Source of the DNA: Streptomyces zingiberis
GTDB lineage: Bacteria > Actinomycetota > Actinomycetes > Streptomycetales > Streptomycetaceae
Direction: 5' to 3'
Assembly: GCF_012034935.1 (NCBI RefSeq)
Contig: NZ_JAATEN010000004.1
Location: 248,001-312,000 of the forward strand
Length of the DNA stretch: 64,000 nt
Shown: positions 42,888-50,076 of the stretch, one piece after another
Numbering within the stretch: the first letter of the stretch is position 1
Layout: every line of letters begins with the position of its first letter
Notes under the pieces: model-generated
The model's input: the letters and a program-made list of their open reading frames with translations, nothing else
Database searches by the model: none
Told to the model about the DNA's origin: nothing
Translations under genes and position numbers: made by a program

Positions 42888-44879
42888 TCAGCGCACCTGC
42901 TCCTTGACCGCCGTCAGCAGGGCCAGCGGCGCCGCCGCGGCCCACGCCTGCGGCCGGCAGGAGTGCGGGTACGGCACCGGCGCCGGCCGGTCCCCGCGGT
43001 CGTAGCCGGCCATCACCTCCGGCAGCCGCCAGCCGTGCGCGGCCGCCGCGTCCACCAGCCCGCGCGTCACCTGGAGCACCTGCTCGGTCAGCCCGTACCG
43101 CGCCAGCCCCAGCGCCGCGAGGGCGTTGTCGTGCGGGCGCACCGCGCCCTTGTGGTACGAGAGGGGGTGGTAGGCGGGCTGGCCGGCGGCCAGGGTGCGG
43201 ATGCCCCAGCCGGTGAAGAAGTCCGGCTCCAGCAGGCGCCGGCCGACGGCCCGGCCCCGCTCCCGGTCCAGCAGCCCCGACCACAGCAGATGGCCGGCCT
43301 CCGAGCCGAGGGCCTCCGCGCGCCGGCCCGCCGAGTCCACCGCCTGTGCGGGGAAGCGGGCCCCGGGCATCCAGAACTCCTCGTGGAACCGTTCGCGCAG
43401 CCCCGCCGCCGAGGACTCCAGCCGTCCGGCGAACCCCGGGTCCTCCCACACCGTCCGCGCCAGCGAGGCGGTACGGATCAGCGCGTCGTAGGCGTAGCCC
43501 TGCACCTCCGCGACCGCGACCGGGCCCTTCGCGCGGACCTCGCGGCCGAAGCAGAGCGCGCCGGGGGTGTCCTTCCAGCTCCGGCCGGTCGGCGCGGTGC
43601 CCTCCACCCCGCCCGGCGCGGCGCAGGCGAGCCAGCCCACGCCGGCCAGCCCGCCGTCGCGGAACATCCACTCCACGGCGGCCCGGGCGTGCTTCTCCAG
43701 CGCCACGGCGAGCGTGGTGTCGGAGGTCCGCTCGGTGTAGGCGTGCAGGAGGACGAGGAAGAGCGGGGTGGAGTCGACGGCCCCGTAGTAGCGGCCGTAC
43801 GGCACCTGGCGGAAGCAGGACAGTTCCCCGTGGCGCAGCTCGTGCACGATCCGGCCCGGCTGCTCCTGCCGCTCCGCGTCGTGGACGCCGCCCTGCACGG
43901 CGGCGAGGGCGGGCAGCGTCGCCGCGGCGAGCGCCGGCCGGTAGGGCAGGGCGAACAGCGAGGTCAGCAGCGCGTCCCGGCCCACCAGCGACAGATACCA
44001 GGGGATTCCGGCGGCCGGCACCCGCAGCGGCTCGCCGTCCGGACCGCTCTCCGTGGTGCGCAGCCCCGCCAGGTCGGCCAGCCCCTGCTCGCAGGCGCGG
44101 GCCAGCTCCGGCCAGCCGATGACCTCCCGCGGCCGGGGCGCGGCGGCACAGAACGCCTCGTTCTCTCGCGCGACGCGGGTCAGCGCGGCCGCCGGCGGCC
44201 GCAGGTGCGGGGCGGCGGAGCCGCTGCCGCCCGAGGGCAGGGCGCCGGCCAGCACCAGGATCTCGGCGTCCCCGTGCGGGGGCAGCTCCAGCCGCCACTC
44301 CAGGATGCGGGCGGTGCCCTCGCCGGGGCGGGCGACGGCCTCCGGCGAGGGCACCGCGCGGACCACGGTCCGGGAGTGCCAGGACGGGTCGCCGCAGGGG
44401 GCCACGCGCTCGTATCCGAACTCCACACCGTCGGGGCGTTCCAGGACGGAGCGGACGGCGCCGGGCTTCTCGTAGACCCGGTTCTCGAAGCGGAGCTCGA
44501 ACTGGTCGGCGAAGTCCGCGTCCACGGTGAGCGCGATCCGCGCCACGGTGCGGGCGGGGCGGTTGCTCGTCACCCGCAGCAGCTCCAGCAACGACCGGTC
44601 CGCCACGGCCTGTTCCCGCAGCACCGTGTACGCGGGCGGCTCGGCGCGGCTGCCCGGCGGGGTGAGGACCGCGGCCAGCGGTCGGTCGGGCCCCGCCTGC
44701 CCGGCCGGGACGAGCACCTCCGGCGCGGCCCCCTCAAGCGTCAGCCGCCAGCGGCTGAGGTGGCGGGCGTCGCGGGCGAACAGCCCGTCCGGGGAGGCGC
44801 CGCGCGCCGCCGTGATGTCGCCGGAGTCGTTCACCGCGGCGAACGTGCCGTCGTGCACGAGGAGATGGTGTCCGGTCAT
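42888..44879 (-). CDS. second glycogen-debranching-type protein
   Basis: The protein has 663 residues and is a paralogue of the enzyme at 27647. The N-terminal domain (HHLLVHDGTFAAVNDSGDIT, GLFARDARHLSRW) is followed by a barrel with WYLSLVGRDALLTSLFALPY, GRIVHELRHGE, YGRYYGAVDSTPLFL, SWKDTPGAL, VAEVQGYAYDAL, YHKGAVRPHDN and CRPQAWAAA. It lacks a signal peptide. The glutamates around the last motifs fit a glucosidase-type site, but the N-terminal part suggests alternative substrates. It stands alone, without transporter or LacI gene. Confidence 0.85.
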   Translation of the reverse strand: MTGHHLLVHDGTFAAVNDSGDITAARGASPDGLFARDARHLSRWRLTLEGAAPEVLVPAGQAGPDRPLAAVLTPPGSRAEPPAYTVLREQAVADRSLLELLRVTSNRPARTVARIALTVDADFADQFELRFENRVYEKPGAVRSVLERPDGVEFGYERVAPCGDPSWHSRTVVRAVPSPEAVARPGEGTARILEWRLELPPHGDAEILVLAGALPSGGSGSAAPHLRPPAAALTRVARENEAFCAAAPRPREVIGWPELARACEQGLADLAGLRTTESGPDGEPLRVPAAGIPWYLSLVGRDALLTSLFALPYRPALAAATLPALAAVQGGVHDAERQEQPGRIVHELRHGELSCFRQVPYGRYYGAVDSTPLFLVLLHAYTERTSDTTLAVALEKHARAAVEWMFRDGGLAGVGWLACAAPGGVEGTAPTGRSWKDTPGALCFGREVRAKGPVAVAEVQGYAYDALIRTASLARTVWEDPGFAGRLESSAAGLRERFHEEFWMPGARFPAQAVDSAGRRAEALGSEAGHLLWSGLLDRERGRAVGRRLLEPDFFTGWGIRTLAAGQPAYHPLSYHKGAVRPHDNALAALGLARYGLTEQVLQVTRGLVDAAAAHGWRLPEVMAGYDRGDRPAPVPYPHSCRPQAWAAAAPLALLTAVKEQVR

Positions 44880-45333
44880 CGGTGAAGCTGCCCTTCGTCG
44901 GGCTCCCAGCGGAGCGGGTTCCAGGGGGCGGCGGGGGAGCGGCCCGCGCCGCCGTGGGCATCCGCCGGGCGCCCGCGGAAAAATCGGTATCACAGGCCGC
45001 CCCCGGCACCGGGTGGCGCGCGAGCCGCGTCCGGAGAGTTCGCCGTACCGGTCCAGCCCGGCCCCGGCCGCCCGTGGGACGCGCCGAACCGGCCCTCCCG
45101 GTGCGGGGGATAGGCCACCGGAGACGGGGCACGCGGGGAGGGGACCGCCGGAGGGCGGCCCGGGCTGACCCGAACCGGTGGGCGCGCGGGCCCGTCCCCG
45201 CGGGCCGGGCGGCGCCGGCGCGCCGCGTCTTCTACCGTTCTCCGCGGGGCGGCCCGGCCCTCCCGGCGGGCGGAAGCGAAGGACACACACGACGGGTACC
45301 CGAACGGGCCCCGAGGGCAGAGGAGCACCGCCG
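44880..45333. other. divergent intergenic region
   Basis: This 454-bp stretch lies between the debranching-type gene and the 45334 gene. It contains AAAAATCGGTATCACAGG near 44980, the least GC-rich patch and a probable promoter zone. No gene is evident. Confidence 0.4.
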
Positions 45334-45705
45334 ATGCACACCGAGCAGAAGCCGACCCATGTCAGCGTCCAGCTCACGGACTGCGCGCAGGAGGACGCGG
45401 AGGCGGTGTTCGCGGTCCTCGGCCGGGCCTTCCCCCTGGCCGAGGAGGTCTCCGGGCACGCCCCCGGCGCCGAGGACGGCCGTCCCACGGTCTGGTCGGC
45501 CACCGTGGACGTGGAGGGCTCCGGTGACACCGCCACGGAGGGCGGGCCGCTGACGGGCGCCGTGATCGCCGACGTCTCCGGCGGCTACGCGGCCGTCGGC
45601 ACGGTACGCACGGCACTGGAGGCGCCGTTCGCGGTGGAGGACAAGGGCAGCTCCTCCGGCGACCAGGAGATGGAGGTCCGGCTGCGCATCACCCCGCGCG
45701 GCTGA
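45334..45705 (+). CDS. uncharacterised Streptomyces protein
   Basis: The protein has 123 residues. AGAGGAG precedes the ATG. The order of strands and helices (HVSVQLTDCAQEDAEAVFAV, then TGAVIADVSGGYAAVGTVRT, EMEVRLRIT) suggests a compact alpha/beta fold with an acidic, Gly/Ser-rich linker. I do not recognise a family. There is no signal peptide or membrane helix. Codon usage matches neighbouring real genes. Confidence 0.55.
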   Translation: MHTEQKPTHVSVQLTDCAQEDAEAVFAVLGRAFPLAEEVSGHAPGAEDGRPTVWSATVDVEGSGDTATEGGPLTGAVIADVSGGYAAVGTVRTALEAPFAVEDKGSSSGDQEMEVRLRITPRG

Positions 45706-45922
45706 GCCCGGCGCCGCGGGGCGCAACCGGCGCGTCCCCGTCCTGCCTCGGCGCGGTGGACCGGGAGTGGGCCCGGTGCCCCGGCCCCGCGGCGGGTCCG
45801 CGGGGATTCCGGGAACACCTGGCCGGGAGACGCCCGGGGCGGGGCGGTGGGAGCGCCCACAGGGGAAGACGGGGAGGAACCCGGGGGGAGAGGTTCGGCG
45901 GAACCGGGAACGCACCTCACTG

Positions 45923-45945
45923 CTTCGTGGTTAAACTAACCGAAG
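45923..45945. promoter_or_regulatory. A/T-rich inverted repeat overlapping a -10-like box
   Basis: GGTTA-AAC-TAACC forms the core, extended by CTTC and GAAG with a 2-base bulge. TAAACT (45932-45937) inside it fits a -10 hexamer. The spacing resembles MarR-type sites. Confidence 0.45.
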
Positions 45946-46013
45946 TCGAGCTGATCACCGCGGAGTTCGGTCCGGCTCGACGGTGCCGCGAGGATCCGCG
46001 GCACCCATCGGAC

Positions 46014-46048
46014 GGCCCCGGCCAGGTCCCCCCGTCCTGGCCGGGGCC
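46014..46048 (+). terminator. 13-bp stem-loop in the 46214 upstream region
   Basis: The arms at 46014-46026 and 46036-46048 are perfect complements around 9 nt, followed by TTCGCGTT. It could end a short RNA or attenuate the 46214 transcript. Confidence 0.5.
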
Positions 46049-46213
46049 TTCGCGTTCCGCCCGGCCCGCTGTGCCCCGTGTCCGCGCCGCCGGGCAGGGG
46101 CCGCGCCCGCCGGGGTGCGCTCGCGCCCTGGGGCCCGCCCCGCCGCACCGGTGGTCGCCGTGGCACCGCCCCCGGGGAGGCGGAAGCGGGCCCGAAGGGT
46201 GCACCATCGGCGG

Positions 46214-46882
46214 ATGGACGAACGACGAGAGCGGCAAGGCGGCGACCCGGCCTGCTGGCAGGACCGGGTCTGCGCGGAGTGCGGCCGGATGCGTGCGGGG
46301 CCCGGCCCCGGGCCCTGTGAGAACTGCGGCGCCCCCGCCGCCGGCGCGTCCCGCCCGGCCCCGGATCCGGGACCCGGGACAGGCGCGGGCAGCCGCGGCC
46401 GTCCCGCCCGGGACCGCGACGAGGAGGGCCGCGCGCGCAACGCCCGCCCCCGGGACGGGCTCGGCCGGCCGCTGCCCTACGGCGCCCCCGGTGTGGAGCG
46501 CCAGCCGGAGGGCGTGGACCGGACGCCCGACGAGACGCTCGACGAGGCCCAGCGGCTGCTCGACGCCGGCCGCCCGTTCCACGCGCACGAGGTCCTGGAG
46601 GACGCCTGGAAGGCGGACGAGGGACCGGCGCGCGAACTCTGGCGCGCCCTGGCCCAGTTGGCGGTCGGCGTCACCCACGCCGCCAGGGGCAACACCCGGG
46701 GCGCGACGGCCCTGCTGGAGCGCGCCGCCGACGGCATCGCGCGCCACGGCGCCACCCCGCCGTACTCCGTCGACGCGGCCGGGCTCGCCGCCTGGGCCCG
46801 CGTCTCCGCCGCCGGACTCAACGGTGACGGTCCCGGCCCCGAGGCCACCGTGCCAAGGCTCCGCGCCCCCGGCGGGGACTGA
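46214..46882 (+). CDS. zinc-ribbon plus DUF309 protein
   Basis: The protein has 222 residues. The N-terminus has two CxxC pairs (CAEC and CENC, about 16 residues apart), a probable zinc ribbon. A 70-residue Gly/Pro/Arg linker leads to a DUF309 helical domain with the family signature GRPFHAHEVLEDAWKADEGP and LAQLAVGVTHAARGN. DUF309 has no known activity; its HEV motif suggests a metal or ligand site. The added ribbon is unusual. The start at 46214 is chosen because it begins just before the cysteines. Confidence 0.75.
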   Translation: MDERRERQGGDPACWQDRVCAECGRMRAGPGPGPCENCGAPAAGASRPAPDPGPGTGAGSRGRPARDRDEEGRARNARPRDGLGRPLPYGAPGVERQPEGVDRTPDETLDEAQRLLDAGRPFHAHEVLEDAWKADEGPARELWRALAQLAVGVTHAARGNTRGATALLERAADGIARHGATPPYSVDAAGLAAWARVSAAGLNGDGPGPEATVPRLRAPGGD

Positions 46883-47114
46883 CCGCGGCGGCTCCCGGCG
46901 CGCCCGCCCCGCTGCTCCCGGGGCCCGCGCCGGGCCGGCGTGCCGGCGTCCCACGCCGCCGGGAGGGAGCCGCCGGGAAGAAGGAAGGGGGAGAGATCAA
47001 GGGGAGCGGACGCGGGGCGGTTCACGGACCGGGCCGCTGGGGCCCCCCGGACCGTCACGCCCGTTCGCCCCCGCTCGCGCCGGCCACCGGGGGCGGCCGC
47101 GGCGCGGGAGACGG

Positions 47115-48026
47115 TCAGCCGCCGAACTCGGCCAGGATCTTCTCCAGGAACGGCACCGTCTGGCTGGGCTGGTCGGACTCCGCGCAGAGCCGGTCCATGA
47201 CGGCCAGATAGTTGTCCAGGTCCTCCTGCTTGTCCAGATAGAGCGCGCTGGTGAGCTGCTCCAGATAGACGATGTCGGGCAGGTCCGGCTCCAGGAACCG
47301 CAGAATGGTGATCGGCCCGCCCGCCGCCGAGACACCGCCGATGCTGAACGGGGCGACCTGGAGCACCACGTTGGGGCGCCGTGACATCTCGATCAGGTGG
47401 CGCACCTGCTCCCGCATCACCGCCGGGCCGCCGAGCGACCGGCGCAGCGAGGCCTCGTCCAGCACCGCCCACAGCCGGGGCGCGCCGGGCCGGTCCAGCA
47501 GCTGCTGACGCGTCATCCGCAGCCGCACCCGGCGTTCGACCTCCGTGGCGGAGGCGCGCGGGTGGCCGAGGTAGGTCACGGCCCGCGCGTACCCCTCGGT
47601 CTGGAGCAGACCGGGGACGAACTGGTTCTCGTACGTGCGGATGACGGAGGCGGCCTCCTCCAGCCCGAGGTGTGTCTCGAACCAGCTGGGCAGGATGTCG
47701 CTGTACTGGTGCCACCAGCCGGGCTCCGTGGCGCGGCGGGCCAGGGCCAGGAAGTCGTCACGGTCCTTGGCGTCGGTGACCCCGTAGAGCGTCAGCAGAT
47801 CGGCGACATCGCGCTCCTTGCAGCCCACGCGGCCCAGTTCCAGGCGGCTGATCTTGGCGTGGGACCCGCGGATGGCCTCCGCGGCGGCCTTCACGGACAC
47901 GCCCCGCGCCTCCCGCAACTTGCGCAGCTGCGTGCCGAGCACGATCCGCAGGACGGTGGGCCCGCCCTGCGGATGTTCGAGGAAGCGCCTTATGGACGGT
48001 TCGAGACCGGGCCGGGCGGCGGACAT
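47115..48026 (-). CDS. XRE-family regulator with DUF5753 domain (second module)
   Basis: The protein has 303 residues. The HTH (LGTQLRKLREARGVSVKAAA, HAKISRLELGR) is followed by DUF5753 with YENQFVPGLLQTEGYARAV, RVRLRMTRQQLL, LWAVLDEASLRRSLGG, NVVLQVAPFSIGG and VYLEQLTSALYLDK. It lies 100 bp downstream of the DUF397 gene on the same strand, the reverse order of the 31389 module. It probably binds the iteron array upstream of the pair. Confidence 0.92.
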   Translation of the reverse strand: MSAARPGLEPSIRRFLEHPQGGPTVLRIVLGTQLRKLREARGVSVKAAAEAIRGSHAKISRLELGRVGCKERDVADLLTLYGVTDAKDRDDFLALARRATEPGWWHQYSDILPSWFETHLGLEEAASVIRTYENQFVPGLLQTEGYARAVTYLGHPRASATEVERRVRLRMTRQQLLDRPGAPRLWAVLDEASLRRSLGGPAVMREQVRHLIEMSRRPNVVLQVAPFSIGGVSAAGGPITILRFLEPDLPDIVYLEQLTSALYLDKQEDLDNYLAVMDRLCAESDQPSQTVPFLEKILAEFGG

Positions 48027-48125
48027 GCGTGCTCCCCTGGGTGAATGGTGAGTGCTCAGTGTTCCACCAACGGGGCCCGTTCGTACAGCAACGGAGTGTC
48101 ACCGCGGCGCGTGGCGGCGGAGACT

Positions 48126-48371
48126 TCAGACTTCCGTGATCATTCCGTCGAACTCGCCGTCCTTCGCGCCGAGCAGGAAGACCGCCATCTCGTCCAGGGT
48201 GTAGACGAGCGCGGGACCCTCGGGGTCACGCGAGTTACGCATGGCTATGGCGTTGCCCGGCAGCCGTGCCACCTCGACGCAGTTGCCGCTGGGGTTGGAG
48301 TGACGGCTCTTCCGCCAGGCCGCTCCGGTCAGCAACGCCGCCGATACGCCGTTCTCATACCGATGTTGCAT
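48126..48371 (-). CDS. DUF397 protein (second module)
   Basis: The protein has 81 residues. The family signature AAWRKSRHSNPSGNCVEVAR is followed by AIAMRNSRDPEGPAL and a C-terminal helix (DEMAVFLLGAKDGEFDGM). The start is preceded by GGAAGAAGGGGCAGAGG. It is upstream of, and probably co-transcribed with, the DUF5753 regulator. It is preceded by three 12-bp iterons 63-98 bp before its start. Confidence 0.92.
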   Translation of the reverse strand: MQHRYENGVSAALLTGAAWRKSRHSNPSGNCVEVARLPGNAIAMRNSRDPEGPALVYTLDEMAVFLLGAKDGEFDGMITEV

Positions 48372-48433
48372 CCTCTGCCCCTTCTTCCGCCCTTGCCGGG
48401 CACAACCGTGACCCCATGTCACCCCGGCGCGAG

Positions 48434-48469
48434 ATGCAATTGCAAGTGTTCTTGCAGATGTACTTGCAG
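48434..48469. promoter_or_regulatory. three 12-bp iterons upstream of the DUF397/XRE pair
   Basis: Contiguous 12-mers ATGCAATTGCAA, GTGTTCTTGCAG and ATGTACTTGCAG share the TTGCA(A/G) end with exact 12-bp phasing. They sit in a rare A/T-rich patch. This looks like a regulator-binding array or a promoter-overlapping operator. Confidence 0.55.
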
Positions 48470-48620
48470 TGATCGCCCGGCTCCCGCGATAGTGAGGGAG
48501 GACACGGCCGCGCCGCTCGCCGGGAAGGCGGGCGGGGGACGCCGGCGGCGCGGTCGTGTCCGGCACGCCCCAGCAGGCCGTCACCGGGCCGCGGAAGCCG
48601 TCCGGTGTCAGACGTGAGGA

Positions 48621-48872
48621 GTGGTGAGCGTCAGCAGCAACCGAAACCCCGCTTCGGGCTGTGCGGTAGGCCAACTGGCCCTGGACGCCAGGAAGGGGAG
48701 GATCGGCGTCGTCATGGACACCCAGGGCGGCCGCATGTACCTCCGCCGTCCCGAAGGGGGACGCGAGTGGGAGGCGGCGCCCCAGGACGTCCGGCCGGCC
48801 ACCCCCGGGGAGGCCGCGGAGGTCTCCTCCTTCGCCGGGGCGCCCCACCGCAGAGGCGGCCATGAGCGCTGA
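48621..48872 (+). CDS. small Streptomyces protein
   Basis: The protein has about 83 residues from one of two adjacent GTG codons (48621 or 48624), just after GAGGA. It contains GQLALDARKGRIGVVMDTQG and MYLRRPEGGREWEA, a recurrent Streptomyces small-protein pattern with a likely beta-hairpin. It is divergent from the DUF397/XRE pair and may be its regulatory target. Function is unknown. Confidence 0.6.
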   Translation: MVSVSSNRNPASGCAVGQLALDARKGRIGVVMDTQGGRMYLRRPEGGREWEAAPQDVRPATPGEAAEVSSFAGAPHRRGGHER

Positions 48873-49092
48873 GACGGCCCACCACCACGCCGGCCGGGCG
48901 CTGCGGCCGGAGCCCGCACCGGAGGCCCCGCACACCGTCCACGCGGGCGCCGGCCGCGGGCGCTCCTCCTCCGCGTCCTCGGACGCGGAGGACGGCCACT
49001 CCCGGGCGGCCCGGCACGCCGCCCTTGGCCCCGGCCACACCGGGTCCCGGGAGACCGCCCGCCGTTTCCGGCGCGCCGTCCCGGCCGCCTGA
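48862..49092 (+). CDS. possible small Arg/Ala/His-rich protein
   Basis: The frame has 76 residues and overlaps the preceding gene by 11 bp, starting with ATG. Composition is low complexity (His, Ala, Arg, Ser), with no recognisable domain. The overlap suggests coupling, but it may be a chance frame. Confidence 0.3.
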   Translation: MSAETAHHHAGRALRPEPAPEAPHTVHAGAGRGRSSSASSDAEDGHSRAARHAALGPGHTGSRETARRFRRAVPAA

Positions 49093-49252
49093 GGCATCGC
49101 CCGCCCGCGCCACACCGCACCGCCCCCGCCCGCACCGCCGGCGGGGGCGGGGGCGGTGGCGTGCGCGGGGGACGCGGGGGCCGGAGGGCCGTTACGACCG
49201 GTCGGCGCCGGGGTACCCGGGCCGGAGCCCACCACGTGCCAGGAGGCGAACG

Positions 49253-49603
49253 ATGCAGCAGCGAGAGCCGGACCGTCCCCTGAACCCCGCGGAGGAGGAA
49301 CGGCGAGCGGACGCGGAGCGGCGCGAGGCGCGGAACCTCCGCCCCGAGGCGACGCCGGAACAGGACGGCGCCGGAGCCCCGGGCGACCTCCCGCTCGGCA
49401 AGGCCGACACCCCCAACGTCGCCGGCAGCGGCGAACAGCAGCCCGAGATCGCCGAGGGCCCCGTACCGGGGGTACAGCCCGACGAGGCCGGGCACGCCAC
49501 CTGGCAGCCGCCGGTGGCGGAGGACCCGCCGCCGCGCGGCGCCGCGCCCGCGTCCGGGGACTACGAGGCGGTCCGCCGGCAGAAGGAGCGGGGCGGACCG
49601 TGA
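49253..49603 (+). CDS. disordered acidic/proline-rich protein
   Basis: The protein has 116 residues. The ATG has an excellent AGGAGG site. The first 35 residues are a charged helix (PAEEERRADAERREARN). The rest is acidic, Gly/Pro-rich and probably unfolded (GKADTPNVAGSGEQQPEIAE). There is no signal or membrane segment. No function can be given; it resembles small stress-type proteins of Streptomyces. Confidence 0.6.
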   Translation: MQQREPDRPLNPAEEERRADAERREARNLRPEATPEQDGAGAPGDLPLGKADTPNVAGSGEQQPEIAEGPVPGVQPDEAGHATWQPPVAEDPPPRGAAPASGDYEAVRRQKERGGP

Positions 49604-50076
49604 CCCGCCACCGGGGCGCCCGGCTCCCGGGCGCCCCGGCCCGGGCCTGGGCGCACTGGGCCTGAGTCCGCCTCGCGTCCGGGCCCCACCGCCCCACCCC
49701 GGGCCGGAGCCTCTCCGTGCCCGGGCCTCTCCGTGCCCGGGCCCGCCCCGGACCTTGCCCGCCCCGAACGCAGGCCCGGCCCCCGCCCGGGCCTGTCCCG
49801 AACCTGAGATCTCCCCGTACCCCACCCCGGGGCGCGCGGGAGATCTTCCGCTGTGCGGCCGCGTGCCGGCCGTGGACGCGAGGAGCACGGCAGGGGACAG
49901 GGCGCACGCGGGGACCGCATCACTCCGTTCGGCCCCCGCGTTCCCCCGAGCGGACGCACTTCCCCGGCGCGCACGCCGAGCCGCCGCCGTCCGGCGCCTC
50001 CCCCGGGTCAGGATCATGCGGTCCGTCGGCCGTCCGCCACCGGACGTCCCCATCGAACCGGGCATCAGGAGGCGAC
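49604..50076. other. intergenic region
   Basis: This is 473 bp with a direct duplication of CCTCTCCGTGCCCGGG at about 49711-49742. The AGGAGGCGAC ribosome site of the HoxX-like gene is at its end. I see no gene. Confidence 0.4.

Larger units (their letters stand above)
45706..46213. other. intergenic region with a possible short transcript
   Basis: The 508-bp gap holds an inverted repeat in an unusually A/T-rich patch (45923-45945) and, 70 bp later, a strong stem-loop (46014-46048). A further 8-bp stem pairs about 45982-45989 with 45999-46006. It looks more like a promoter plus structured leader or small RNA than a gene desert. Confidence 0.45.
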
